A stretch of 64,000 nt of DNA from Ambrosia x helenae (GCA_030844895.1 CM061226.1:118654574-118718573); one strand, 5' to 3'; shown: positions 11,251 through 24,111, counted from the first letter of the stretch. Translations and numbers: made by a program. Notes: a model not told the origin generated them from the sequence alone.

Positions 11251-12350
11251 TTTTAATCGGAGGTTAACAAAGATTCGATTATATGTGTAATCATACACAA
11301 TAAGACTTAACACTAAAGAGAGGTGAAGAAATAATGTTATGAAAAAATAATAATAAAAATTATTATAAAGACTGTGGATTTATTTTGTTTTTTTGATGTC
11401 ACAAGAAGATGAACATTGAACAACAACTCTTTATTGGATACCGTGATTATTAATAATATCTCACCATTTAATAACGCCATGAAACCTACTTTTTTTTTTA
11501 AATAATTTTGATTTTAACTTTTGTTATGTTACGTAATCTGATGCTTTTGTTATTTTTTATTTAAAAAAGAAGCATTAAATTCCGAGTTAAAATGGGTCTA
11601 AATACAGGGATATATTGTTTTTACAGTTTTTAATTACTTTTAAGTTTTTATTTAATAAAACAATATTTTTTTGGAGGTTATTGGTCAAAGACTCTTAAGA
11701 GCTATCTTGGCTGGAGTTATATGTGTAATTTAAGGTTTCTTTTTCTTTATTCAGATGTGGACTTTTTGATGTTTGCGTCTTTTCTTTATTTGTATTTTTT
11801 TTTTTCAAAACATGAAAAATAAGATAAAGGTAAAGGTACTGTTACTTTGTTGGTTGAACCAATCTCAAAAAATTAAATAACATAATAAATAATTTAATGA
11901 TTAAAATTTATTATGTTATAGTTAAATTGAATATAGATAAAAGAAAACAGGGTTTTGTTACTATATTAAGTTATAAAAATCATCATTTCAAATATAAAAA
12001 AACATACATAAATATTTTGAGTAAGCCAACTCCATAATTTTTTAGTTTATTCCAATAAACAAAATTATGAGCTATTGATTATTAATACTTTTTATAATTT
12101 ATTTTATATTATAAACATTGTATTTTAGTTTTTAAAAAAAATGGCTCGCGGTTTCTCTTTATATTTATTTTAGAATGACGAATTTCTTTAAATGTGTCAC
12201 TTGTAAAAATTAAACCCGTGATCTTCAAGTCTTAAGTGATCTTAAAAGCTTTACCTTATCATTAGGCTCATAGTTTCTGTTTATATGACTTCAATGTTCA
12301 AATAGCGATTTATGTTGCTTCTTTTTTTTTTTGCCCTTTTTAAACCTTTT
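11251..12350. other. 5' flank of the ARID-HMG gene and AT-rich spacer
   Basis: The first 60-100 bases are probably 5' UTR of the minus-strand gene. The rest is AT-rich and should hold its promoter. No TATA box can be chosen with confidence. No other gene is visible. A degenerate tRNA-like B box may lie near 12210-12240. Confidence 0.45.
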
Positions 12351-12385
12351 TTTTTAATATTTAATATAATAATTGTAAAATCAAG

Positions 12386-14202
12386 TTACATCTGGATAAT
12401 GGGTAAGCGGGCAACAAGCTGCCCCGCTATCCCTTTTTGAATCGCAAAACCTATTCTACTAAATACAAACCCTTGGTTCCTTGGGCTTTGCGAGTCACTG
12501 TGGACCACCTTATGCACCCGCTCCAAAAAGCGAACTGCCTCAGGGGCAAGGGATCCAAAAGTGTCGAAGGCAAACGGAATGAACACATGCTGATTCTCTA
12601 AACACGCTGCCTTGTGCTTAGCAACCTTCCTAGCTTCCGCCTTCAAAACCGCCTGTCCCGGAACGAATCCACTATCTCTCAGCCCCACCAGTGGGGACAC
12701 CCCAGTGAGGTCAACACACGCGTGCTTACCCCCTGCCCAGCCAAACACAAGGACGTCCGCAGGACGCAGGGTGGATCTTCCATCTCGTGGGTCAGTCAGA
12801 AAGTTAACAGGGGCTTCTTTCTTGGCTGAGATCCCGGCACGCCTAAGCACATCCCATAAAACATCTCTAACCCAGTCATGACGATACTTGAACTCCGGTA
12901 ATTCCTTACAGTGGAGGGCATGCTCGCCAAATTTATCCAAACAGGCTTTTTTTACAAATGGGGCATGAGCCGTCTGGCGGAAAAAGGGGAATCATGAGAC
13001 GGTATTTAAGGATGGCTCTGTATTCAACTGCTGACATCCGTTGCCCAAGACCTTCAATGGGTGCAACAGTCAAAAAATCATGGGCATGAGCCCCTTTGAG
13101 ACAAGCCAAAACTGCCTTTTGACGTGGGGTCATATCGAACCGCTCCTCCATATCCTGTGTGTGTTTACCATAAAGAGCACTCGCCAAAGTTTGTTGAGGT
13201 TTCTTGGGGGCGGTCTCCTTATCGGTAAAAACCAGCTAGATCAAGGTCCAGAAGAGTTGTTCCAATATTACCAAGCGCAAGGGAGTAGTCAGGATCCACC
13301 CCCACAACACCAGCGTTTCGCAAGATGTGGTCCTGCAACTTCCACGACTGGGCCCTGGACGCCACAAAAGCATATGCGGAGACGTCCTCCGCCGAGATAA
13401 GCCCTAAGCCCCCGCAACGCATAGGGAAAGAAGCCAACCTCCACTGAAGGTCCCCAAAATGCGGTCCCCGCTGACAACAATGTTTTCAACTGCCCCTCGC
13501 AGGCCTGCATCAAAGATAGAGACAGCCTCGTTGACATGTTCGGGTTGACAAGTCCGGAGCCCAAACACTAATTTAGCAACCCCCATGCACGAGCGCAACA
13601 GGAGGAGCTCACTTTGGGGGTCCCTCAAGTCCGGCAGTCGTTTCATAAGATCAACCGCCCGAAGAGCTCTTCTAGATGCCAAAGACCGAATAAACCCTGC
13701 ATCCCGACTAACCGCCCCCCCCCCCCCCCCGAGGAGTTTAACCCCCTCCGCGGGCCTGCTAACCTCGCTAGGGAATAAACCCGGCACTTTCTTCGAACCA
13801 TTGCATGACAGCCAAAAAATCTTCGTTTTCCGAATATTGAGCCTAAGCCCCAGAGGCGCCCCCTCTGAACGAATAATGTCCAACGCCCTAGCAACTTCAT
13901 CTGCATTACCAATGATAGTGCCATCGTCCAAGTACCAAGCATGGAAGGGCAAGGAACAGTCGCCCTGCACACGAAGGATCAACGATGGAGAACCAGCGCA
14001 AAAAGAAGGGGCCGAGGGGGTCCCCTTGCTGCACCCCTGTGGTAGCCCCAATATGAGTATCCCCCACATATAACCTTGCGGGTTGTGCATATAAAAACTG
14101 GACCCACGGGAAGATAGATGGGCATCTGCAACTAACTTCCCGGAGAAGTGCCGTACGGTCCACCTCATTGAAGGCGTTAGAAAAATCAACAGTGAGCATA
14201 GC
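12386..14202 (-). pseudogene. Non-LTR-type reverse transcriptase, C-terminal part with zinc motif and R2-like endonuclease tail (disrupted)
   Basis: Read leftward across several frames, the order is: palm motif A (LTVDFSNAFNEVDR, with the catalytic Asp), GVQQGDPLGP, then YLDDG (catalytic DD) and GLRLNIRKTK; a thumb/connection region; a Cys/His cluster (CPICKK then GEHALHC); and a tail with RPADVLV, GKHACVDLT and a Lys-rich helix ending near ARLP. The tail matches the layout of restriction-like endonucleases of R2/CRE-type non-LTR elements (Pro-Asp, then Val-Asp-x-Thr, then Lys). That assignment is by motif only. At least four frameshifts separate the frames, so the copy is dead. A T-run at about 12345-12353, some 40 bp beyond the stop, could be its poly(A) end. 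The N-terminal part continues at 46249-47090, beyond the inserted nest. Confidence 0.8.
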
Positions 14203-15783
14203 TGTAACACCCCAACTGTAACACCCCAACCGATGGCGGAATCATCGAGGTGCCACGTAGTGACGATTGTTCAAAAGCTCATGGTACTAAAATGTAAATA
14301 TTATTGAATAATCCAAAATTGTCTTACATGGAAATGGAAAATACAAAGTCTAAATGAAATGTAAATAACTGAATTGAAATAGAACACTAAATGTCTCTTG
14401 CTAAAGCACTAGATCAAACTGCACCTGAAACATGTACAAAAATAGGTTTGGTCAACATATGAAATGTTGGTGAGCATTCCTAGATTTGATATATATAGTA
14501 GGTTAAAAAGTTATACAATTCAAGTGCAAGCTACAGTGCAAATATGTAAACTATGTATCATACAAATGAGCGAAATCACCCTGTGACTGTATAATGTACT
14601 GTATGAACTGTAGTGTACTCAACCAATCAATGGATGATAACTTAACACTGGCCACGGATTCTCCGATGAAAAAGGGGAGAATCAATCTAGGCGGGTTGTC
14701 AATCCAAATAGCGCTATCCAATGTTAAGGTCGGCTTGTACCATGTTAATGATTTCACTAAGTACAAATGTATTACACATGTATTGTCTAAGCATAAAGCA
14801 CGTTGTAAGCAATGCACATAGTACTAGAATTGTATTGTGAAAATGTAAACTTGTATTTGAAATTTGTAATAGTGTACATGAATCACCCCAAAAATGTATA
14901 AAAGTAAAAAGGGGATAGGAAGTACTCACTGTTCACGTAATAACTTGAATTTGAACTTGGACAAAGAAATATGAATTGAGATTACTCCCAAATGATTAAC
15001 CTAAAGTAATTGATAATGTGTAAGTGAAATAACTCTAGGATACATGTATTTCTAGGGCTTCGAATTGGGGATAATTGCTCGTTTGATTAATATTAAAAAT
15101 ATTCGCCAATTGAGAGAAATTTAGTAAATAAAATAACTAAAAATCTTTTTATAAATGTTAAATCTAGGATGGTCACAAGAATGTGTTTAAAGTATAAAAA
15201 TAATTTTATAAAATTATTTCATTTAAAATAGATTTTTAAATCTATTTATTATAAATAGCCAATATTTAACTTTAATATTCAAAAATACTAAAATTAAAAA
15301 ATTTCTATTTTAAAAATCATATTTCTGTTCTAAATGATTAAAAATAAATTGTATAAAATTTTGGTGCAAAAATGATGAAAATTGAATTTATTATGATTTA
15401 ATTATGATTAAAACTAACAAAAATTGATTAAAAATGTTAAATAAATGATTTTTCTGAAATAAAAATCATTTTTGAAAAGTTTAATGTTATAAAAACTTAG
15501 GATAAATTTTGTGGAAATTAATAGAATGGTTTTGATATTTTTATAGATTTTTATAAATAGAATAGAATAAACTTGATTTAATTATTATAAATATTAAATA
15601 AATAAATTTCAGAAAACTAAAAATTGTAAGTTGAACTTTTTCATCAGGTTAACTAAAAATAATTTTTGTAGGATTTTTAAAAAATGTTTTAGTATTTTTA
15701 AAATGAATTCTTAAAATACAAGCAATATATATATTGAAACTTGATAAAATAAAACAAAAGAGAAAAAAAAATGTTGTTGCCAT

Positions 15784-15851
15784 GGCTTGAACCTGCGTGG
15801 CCTGTATGGCATGCACCAAGCACAACCACTTGGTCCAGACCAGTGGTTGTG
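15784..15851 (-). promoter_or_regulatory. tRNA-like Pol III A/B-box module and hairpin in LARD LTR
   Basis: On the minus strand TGGACCAAGTGG (15837-15826) matches an A box and GGTTCAAGCC (15793-15784) a B box. The A box lies inside an inverted repeat (15821-15851) with a 9-bp outer stem CACAACCAC/GTGGTTGTG and an inner GGTC/GACC stem. The same module is found in the other LTR of this element (about 20810-20880) and, diverged, in the TR-GAG LTRs. Pol III activity is untested. Confidence 0.55.
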
Positions 15852-16495
15852 TTTGGTTTCAGTTGAATAAAATTATATACCACATTTGTTCTAAGTGTTC
15901 TTCCCCAAAATTGATTTCGTGCCCTAGACTTTACAATCACACAATCTAACAAGCAATAACCCGATTCATTATAGGGCTATTGCTTGTTGATAGACGATGA
16001 ACAAAACCCACAGAAAAGATTTCACTTACAATGCTTGATTGCTCACGATTGCTCGGTCAACCAACAAGGTCAAAGCGTGATCAATTAATCAACACAGAGG
16101 GTTTTTTAAGTAAGAATTAGAGGTAGAGAGATGATGTTCGGCGAGATTAGAAGGTTCAGCAACCTTCAATTTATAGTGATCGAGTCTGAATCATAAATTT
16201 GGCAAATCGTTGACCTTGTTTAATGTTTGACGCGTTTTGGCTAAATTTGGTTATAATTGATTGTAATTATATGTATTCTCGAGTCAAAGATGGCCGGATT
16301 TCACGAGTCCAAGTCAAACCCGTGGTTAATTACGAGTTTAAATCAATATAGATTGGTCAAGAGAGAAGGAAAAGAAATAAAAAAAAATAAAAAAAAACAT
16401 CTGTTGTTGCTGTTTCACGAAGGAGAAGGGAAAAAGAATAAGAGGAAAGTGTGTATTTATATAAGGTGATCTGGATTCAAAACAAGATTGATCTG

Positions 16496-16550
16496 TGGCT
16501 CATGTGGTTGGTGCGTGTGGGTGTGGGCAAAAGGTCTCCGGTTCGATTCC
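16496..16550 (+). promoter_or_regulatory. tRNA-like Pol III A/B-box module in LARD LTR, plus strand
   Basis: TGGCTCATGTGG (16496-16507, A box) and GGTTCGATTCC (16540-16550, B box) are 32 bp apart, the usual spacing for an internal Pol III promoter. A T-run follows at 16565. The second LTR carries the same module near 21522-21577. Confidence 0.6.
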
Positions 16551-16726
16551 AGTGTGCAGCAACTGTTTTTCTTTTTCTTTTTAACTTGAAGAGGGAAGTT
16601 GGGCTGGGCTGACTCCTTGGGCTCAGCAGGCCCAAGTCTGATCTTATAAGGAAAGGGAAAGGGTGGATTGGGTTTGGTTTGGGCTTAGATTAACAAAAAT
16701 CAATCCACACTATTGTTTTTTTTTAT

Positions 16727-16778
<52 letters not shown>

Positions 16779-16779
16779 G

Positions 16780-16814
<35 letters not shown>

Positions 16815-16839
16815 GTATGAAAAAGTGACGGATGTCACA

Positions 16840-19240
16840 GCATCCCCTACTTTTAGAAACTTCGTCCCGAAGTTATTAGAAACATAGGGTTATGGATGCT
16901 AGGGTAAAATTTAGGATAACTGTGGTTTGGAAAATTCGAATGATCTGGATAAGGGGTTTGATAGGTGTGAGTTAAGGATTTGGTTAGGTCCGTCTCGGGT
17001 AATAAGGAAGATAAAGATCTAGTAATTCGCTAAGTTTCAAGTTTTAGGAATCTTATGATAAATGTACGAGTTGATTGACTACAGAAAGACTAAATGAACT
17101 ACCAAGTAACAGAGTTTGTTCCTGGTCCGACTTCCAGTCTCACTTTCAATGCATCATTAGTGTTTGTATACAGGGTGTACCGCAGCTAACCCACCACACC
17201 TTTGATACCTTGAAAACGTACTGGATGCCTACCAAAAACCCTAATAGAATTTCACACTACTCTAATGTACCTGTAAATTCATGATTACGTTCCGGACTGG
17301 AATCATCAATTTACCTTACATTAGGGTTTTATGTCCTTCTATGATCCCACCGATTGTTGAGCAGGTTCGATAGCCTCCATCAGCCGTGGAGTAGGTTGTA
17401 GGGCCTCTCCGACTGTTTGAAAAGGCATAGCGACCTCTACCAATCGTTGAGTGTGTTCAATAGCCTCTACCAGTCATGGAGCAGGTTGTAGGGCCTCTCC
17501 CGACTGTTGAAAAAGGCATGATGACCTCTATTAAGTGCAGCAATTATTATTCACATAGATTGCAAATTGATAGCATGTTTATGCAAGCAAGTTTGTAAGT
17601 ACTACAACCATTAAGTGTAAGTGTTATCATGAATCATTAAATGTTTACGAGTATCATGATTAATTAGGTGTTCAATGCGTAGTCAAATTAAGAGAAAAAT
17701 CTAGTTTCATGTAATAACCAATGATGTTTTCTTAGAAAAGCATCTGTAAGATCAAGTATCAAGTCCAAACGTTTCAAATAAATGCAAGGTAGAGTCTTGT
17801 ATGATAAATATAATAAATTTCCAATCTGTGTTAATACACAATAATACGCAAGGAAATTTCTAGATGTTGTATGCTAATGAGTGCGACAAAATTGGATACA
17901 AAATGATAATCAGATCAAGAAATGAAAACACGAGTATCATGAATAATTAAATGTCCAGTGAATAGTCAAATTAAGGGGAAATCAAGTTTCACAAACAATG
18001 ATGTTTTGGAAAAAAAATCATGTAGAATCAAGTATCAGGTTTTTAGTAGTTTGATTATCATGGGTAACTAGCTCACGTGTGAGAAGGTGAAGGATATGAA
18101 TTTAGTTCTTGAGAGGATGATGAAAAATCTTGAAGCAGAATCAAGATATAATCAAGTGTATAAGAAAACATGATTGTGGTGTATGCCAAATATTGTAAAA
18201 ATTTGAACAAGTTGAAAATGGGTGAGTGTTGATGGAGAATCTAGAGACTAGATATTATTCCAAAAAAATAATAATAAATATTTTCAAAATTTGGTTTTGT
18301 ACATAAGGCAAAAGTACAAGCTAAGTAGGCTTTGTAATAGTTTAAAACATTATATAGAAAATCGTTTGTTACGTCAATAAAAATCAATTCGAGGAAAATA
18401 TGTACTTTGTAAAGTTACTAGGTAATACAACTAGTTTTAGAAATCTTTAGTTTGTGCTAAAGTATGAGGTTATAGTTTTTTTTTAAAATAAATAACATGT
18501 GGAGAAAAGAAATAATATGATTTGGGTAGGGTGTTGAATATTTAAAAAAAAAAAGTGGCTAAGAGGGTAAGGTGAAGTGTGATTGTGACATCCATAGATG
18601 GTTATGAAAGTATGAACTTGTAAGCAATATATGAAAATCGTGAAATACAAAATATTGTATATGAACCGAGAGAGTATTATTGAAAAAAAAGCTTGCATAA
18701 AATGCTTGGAGTGCCCTTGTCTAGCTGTAAAGCCCAACAAGAACGTTGACTTTTCAAAGGAATTGAACCCAATGGTGATCAAAGAAGACGTGCTTTAGCC
18801 TATAAGTGGACACTCACTCCAGGAATCCCCAGGTAAGCATAACAGGTCCGTAAATGGATTTATGCGCTATGCTTGCCTATGCCAGAAAACCCAGTGTACA
18901 GGCGTCCACCCTTCCAGATTGCACGTGTCCTTATCACACTCATTAAAGTTCAACAACTTTGAAGGAACAAAAGTAAGAGTGGGCATTATGCCTAAGAGTG
19001 TCTTCATGAAAGGTATTGTCCCTGTTCCATGATGATGTAGACTTTCCACTCCCTGTAGGACACCATCTCTATGCACCATGATGAAGGATGAAAAGGGGAA
19101 AGATGGAAGAAGGAAAGTAGAGAGAAATGAGGGGTAAGGTAGTTTAGGAAATATAATGCATGAAAGTTGAAGTTCGGTTATAGTCTAGGCCTCTTTATCT
19201 AATAACCTAGTTCCCTATAACCATGGCTCTGATACCAATC
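16840..19240 (-). other. Internal region of the LARD-like element, no gag or pol
   Basis: It holds a polypurine tract at the left, a roughly 115-bp unit repeated twice at 17346-17530 (words GAGCAGGTTGTAGGGCCTCTC and ATGACCTCTA), and at the right a leader of about 450 bp ending in the primer site at 19225-19237. The leader words AAGACGTGCTTTAGCC and CCTTCCAGATTGCACGTG also occur upstream of gag in the TR-GAG units (26222-26370). No conserved frame was found. Confidence 0.75.
19225..19237 (-). other. Primer-binding site, tRNA-iMet (LARD-like element)
   Basis: The minus strand reads TGGTATCAGAGCC three bases inside the 5' LTR end, the standard match to the 3' end of initiator tRNA-Met. Confidence 0.9.
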
Positions 19241-21754
19241 TGTAACACCCCAACCGATGGCGGAATCATCGAGGTGCCACGTAGTGACGATTGTTCAAAA
19301 GCTCATGGTACTAAAATGTAAATATTATTGAATAATCCAAAATTGTCTTACATGGAAATGGAAAATACAAAGTCTAAATGAAATGTAAATAACTGAATTG
19401 AAATAGAACACTAAATGTCTCTTGCTAAAGCACTAGATCAAACTGCACCTGAAACATGTACAAAAATAGGTTTGGTCAACATATGAAATGTTGGTGAGCA
19501 TTCCTAGATTTGATATATATAGTAGGTTAAAAAGTTATACAATTCAAGTGCAAGCTACAGTGCAAATATGTAAACTATGTATCATACAAATGAGCGAAAT
19601 CACCCTGTGACTGTATAATGTACTGTATGAACTGTAGTGTACTCAACCAATCAATGGATGATAACTTAACACTGGCCACGGATTCTCCGATGAAAAAGGG
19701 GGAGAATCAATCTAGGCGGGTTGTCAATCCAAATAGCGCTATCCAATGTTAAGGTCGGCTTGTACCATGTTAATGATTTCACTAAGTACAAATGTATTAC
19801 ACATGTATTGTCTAAGCATAAAGCACGTTGTAAGCAATGCACATAGTACTAGAATTGTATTGTGAAAATGTAAACTTGTATTTGAAATTTGTAATAGTGT
19901 ACATGAATCACCCCAAAAATGTATAAAAGTAAAAAGGGGATAGGAAGTACTCACTGTTCACGTAATAACTTGAATTTGAACTTGGACAAAGAAATATGAA
20001 TTGAGATTACTCCCAAATGATTAACCTAAAGTAATTGATAATGTGTAAGTGAAATAACTCTAGGATACATGTATTTCTAGGGCTTCGAATTGGGGATAAT
20101 TGCTCGTTTGATTAATATTAAAAATATTCGCCAATTGAGAGAAATTTAGTAAATAAATAACTAAAAATCTTTTTATAAATGTTAAATCTAGGATGGTCAC
20201 AAGAATGTGTTTAAAGTATAAAAATAATTTTTATAAAATTATTTCATTTAAAATAGATTTTTAAATCTATTTATTATAAATAGCCAATATTTAACTTTAA
20301 TATTCAAAAATACTAAAATTAAAAAAATTTCTATTTTAAAAATCATATTTCTGTTCTAAATGATTAAAAATAAATTGTATAAAATTTTGGTGCAAAAATG
20401 ATGAAAATTGAATTTATTATGATTTAATTATGATTAAAACTAACAAAAATTGATTAAAAATGTTAAATAAATGATTTTTCTGAAATAAAAATCATTTTTG
20501 AAAAGTTTAATGTTATAAAAACTTAGGATAAATTTTGTGGAAATTAATAGAATGGTTTTGATATTTTTATAGATTTTTATAAATAGAATAGAATAAACTT
20601 GATTTAATTATTATAAATATTAAATAAATAAATTTCAGAAAACTAAAAATTGTAAGTTGAACTTTTTCATCAGGTTAACTAAAAATAATTTTTGTAGGAT
20701 TTTTAAAAATGTTTTAGTATTTTTAAAATGAATTCTTAAAATACAAGCAATATATATATTGAAACTTGATAAAATAAAACAAAAGAGAAAAAAAATGTTG
20801 TTGCCATGGCTTGAACCTGCGTGGCCTGTATGGCATGCACCAAGCACAACCACTTGGTCCAGACCAGTGGTTGTGTTTGGTTTCAGTTGAATAAAATTAT
20901 ATACCACATTTGTTCTAAGTGTTCTTCCCCAAAATTGATTTCGTGCCCTAGACTTTACAATCACACAATCTAACAAGCAATAACCCGATTCATTATAGGG
21001 CTATTGCTTGTTGATAGACGATGAACAAAACCCACAGAAAAGATTTCACTTACAATGCTTGATTGCTCACGATTGCTCGGTCAACCAACAAGGTCAAAGC
21101 GTGATCAATTAATCAACACAGAGGGTTTTTAAGTAAGAATTAGAGGTAGAGAGATGATGTTCGGCGAGATTAGAAGGTTCAGCAACCTTCAATTTATAGT
21201 GATCGAGTCTGAATCATAAATTTGGCAAATCGTTGACCTTGTTTAATGTTTGACGCGTTTTGGCTAAATTTGGTTATAATTGATTGTAATTATATGTATT
21301 CTCGAGTCAAAGATGGCCGGATTTCACGAGTCCAAGTCAAACCCGTGGTTAATTACGAGTTTAAATCAATATAGATTGGTCAAGAGAGAAGGAAAAGAAA
21401 TAAAAAAAAAATAAAAAAAAAACATCTGCTGTTGCTGTTTCACGAAGGAGAAGGGAAAAAGAATAAGAGGAAAGTGTGTATTTATATAAGGTGATCTGGA
21501 TTCAAAACAAGATTGATCTGTGGCTCATGTGGTTGGTGCGTGTGGGTGTGGGCAAAAGGTCTCCGGTTCGATTCCAGTGTGCAGCAACTGTTTTTCTTTT
21601 TCTTTTTAACTTGAAGAGGGAAGTTGGGCTGGGCTGACTCCTTGGGCTCAGCAGGCCCAAGTCTGATCTTATAAGGAAAGGGAAAGGGTGGATTGGGTTT
21701 GGGTTTGGGCTTAGATTAACAAAAATCAATCCACACTATTGTTTTTTTTTTTAT

Positions 21755-21791
<37 letters not shown>

Positions 21792-21840
21792 GTATATATA
21801 TACATATATATATATGTATGAAAAAGTGACGGATGTCACA
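19241..21840 (-). repeat. LTR (5' in element orientation) of the LARD-like element
   Basis: Second LTR, 2,600 bp, nearly identical to 14217-16839 apart from short indels in A-runs and a shorter (ATT)n tract (about 21757-21791). Ends GGATGTCACA next to the TSD copy CCAAC. Confidence 0.9.
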
Positions 21841-23340
21841 CCAACCGATGGCGGAAACATCGGGGTACCACGTATTGATGATTGTTCAGTAGCTCATGGA
21901 GAATAATAAGTTTCATTAATTGATTTAAATAAATTACATACAATTGTTCTACAAGAATTCGTACATCAAATTGAATAAACTATGCACATATCTTCAAGCA
22001 ATTCTTCAAGCAAGTAGGACCTGAAACATGTTAAGTTGAAAATGTTTGGGTCAACAAAAGTTGGTGAGAATTACATAGGTTTTTGAGAAATAGTTGATAA
22101 CAATAGTTTGTACAACACTCAGGGTTGTATGATGATAGAGTATGATACCGACGTGTAGCAATGCGTCTATGTACAACCAAACCTTGTGTCGACTGATGAC
22201 TAACTCGCAAGTTAGTTAAATGTTATTACTGTTATCGATCATCCCTGAGTCTATGCGGGGGATGGGTTTGTCAGACCTATAGCGCTATAATCTAAACAGG
22301 CGGCTTGATCAATGTTAATGATTGTACTGTGTCTTTTTGTTACAGTCAAGTGATAGAATGAGTAAATGATAGTGTAATTGAATCACAAGTTTCAACAATG
22401 TAAGAATGAATAAATGATAGTGTATAAAATGTTTAAACATGTTTCACCCCAAAATGTAAAACAGAAAAAGGGGCTATGTAAACTCACCTTGGTAAAATGT
22501 TATCCCTTGAAAAATAGTGTGTTGCCCAAATATGTCAAGTATCACCCTATAAGGTAATAAATATGTCTAAGTCTATCAAGTCTATAGATGTATAAGTTCC
22601 TAGGGCTTCGAATTGGGGATAATTGCTTGTTTGATTAATATGGAAATTGTTTAGTAAATGAGGGAATATTAGTAAATAAATACCCAAAAATCTTTTTATG
22701 AAATTTAAATTTAGGATGATCACAATAACGTGTTTGAAGTACAAAAATAATTTTTATAAAATTATTTTCTTTAAAATAGATTTTTAAATCTATTTATTAC
22801 AAATTGCCAAAATTTAACTTTAATTTTCAAAAATACAAAAATTAAAGAATTATTATATTAAAAATCATATTTCTGTTCTAAATATTTAAAAATAAATTGT
22901 ATAAAATTTTGGTGCAAAAATAATAAAAATTGGATTTATTATGATTTAATTACGATTAAAACTAACAAAAATTGATTAAAAATATAAAATAAATGATTTT
23001 TCTGAATTAAAAATTATTTCAGTAAAGTTTAACATTGTATAAACATGGAATAATTTTTGTAAAATTTAATAAAGTTGTTTTGATATTTTAATGGATTTTT
23101 ATAAATATAATAGTATAAAATTGATTTAATTATTATAAATATTAAATCAATTATTTTTAGAAAACTAAAAATTGTAAATAAATCCTTTAACTCAGATTTG
23201 AAAAATATAATTTTTTTTAGAATTTATATAAAGGTTTTGATATTAAAAAGGAATTTAGAAGATTTAAATGTAATATATGTATTTTATTGGTTTTGTTTAA
23301 AAAAAACATGAAAATGAGTGGAAAAAGGGCGTCCCAAGCA

Positions 23341-23408
23341 GGAATCGAACCCGGTAGTCATGGTTACAAGCAACAGACACAACCACTTGGCCTAGGCCTG
23401 TGGTTGTG
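23341..23408 (-). promoter_or_regulatory. tRNA-like A/B-box module and conserved hairpin in TR-GAG LTR
   Basis: The minus strand has an A-box-like TAGGCCAAGTGG (23394-23383) and B box GGTTCGATTCC (23351-23341). The A box lies in an inverted repeat at 23378-23408 with the same 9-bp outer stem as the LARD LTR and an inner GGCC/GGCC stem in place of GGTC/GACC. Copies are at about 28133-28201 and 45145-45213. Confidence 0.55.
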
Positions 23409-24056
23409 TTTATTCTTGTTTGTTTTAAAATAAATACAGTATGATAAATTGTGATTATCCCCATTTCAAAACTTCGAACCCTAGATCCTACAATCAAACA
23501 ACCCACGCATTAAGAACACGATTAATGTTAGGGTTTTTGTTGTTTGATTGCCGACTAACAAAACCCACAAAAATAATTGGACTCATAGTGATGATTCGTG
23601 TACGATTGAGTGGTCAACCCAAAAAGTCAACTGTTTGATCGTATGATGATGCACAGACAGAATTGAGGAAGATTGAGGTTTGAGAAAAGATTGTGAGCGA
23701 GTTGTGAAGGTTCGTAGGTGATCGATTTATAGTGAGGATCAGTGGGTTGGTTAATTGGAAAGTTTGACAATGTATTAAAGTCAAAACGCGTAATATCAAT
23801 CAATTCAGTCAATTTGATTGCAATTGTTCGTGTAAATGATGATCATTAGGCCGGCAATCATGGTCCATTCCATCTTAAAAGAAATCACGAGTCATTGTGA
23901 TTAGATTTGGTCAACAACAAAAAAAAAGAAAGAAAAGAAGAAAAAAAAAAATAATAATTAAACCATCTGCTGCTGTTGCTGCACGTCGAAGAGAGAAGGG
24001 AGAGAAGCATAAGTGTATTTATATAACACGCGTGGAAAATAAACAATAATCACGTA

Positions 24057-24111
24057 TGGCCCAACTGGTTCGTGCTTGTGTGTGTGTGTGTAGAGACGCC
24101 GGTTCGAGACC
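24057..24111 (+). promoter_or_regulatory. tRNA-like A/B-box module in TR-GAG LTR, plus strand
   Basis: TGGCCCAACTGG (24057-24068) fits the A box and GGTTCGAGACC (24101-24111) the B box; a (TG)n run lies between. T-runs follow within 15 bp, as expected of a Pol III terminator. It points away from the minus-strand module 650 bp to its left. Copies lie near 28852-28906 and 45863-45917. Confidence 0.6.

Larger units (their letters stand above)
14217..16839 (-). repeat. LTR (3' in element orientation) of the LARD-like element
   Basis: Begins TGTAACACCCCAACCGATGG and ends GGATGTCACA on the plus strand. It contains an (ATT)n tract (about 16731-16777) followed by a TATATA block, and two tRNA-like modules (15784-15851 minus strand; 16496-16550 plus strand). 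Confidence 0.9.
14217..21840 (-). mobile_element. Non-coding LTR retrotransposon (LARD-like) nested in the TR-GAG LTR
   Basis: This 7,624-bp element has 2.6-kb LTRs (14217-16839 and 19241-21840), a 2.4-kb internal region and the 5-bp TSD CCAAC (14212-14216 and 21841-21845). The primer site GGCTCTGATACCA (19225-19237) is complementary to initiator tRNA-Met on the minus strand, and a purine tract (AAAAGTAGGGGATGC) precedes the 3' LTR, so the element points left. No frame above about 100 residues resembles gag or pol. LTR ends and the leader are clearly related to those of the surrounding gag-only family. The two LTRs differ mainly by small indels, so the insertion is young. Confidence 0.9.

Noticed and set aside
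12612..12881. Plus-strand open frames over the reverse transcriptase
   Set aside because: They mirror the conserved minus-strand frame and resemble no protein family.
23341..23408. Functional tRNA gene in the LTR
   Set aside because: A and B boxes fit, but acceptor and anticodon stems do not form; repeated in five LTRs, so called a tRNA-like module only.
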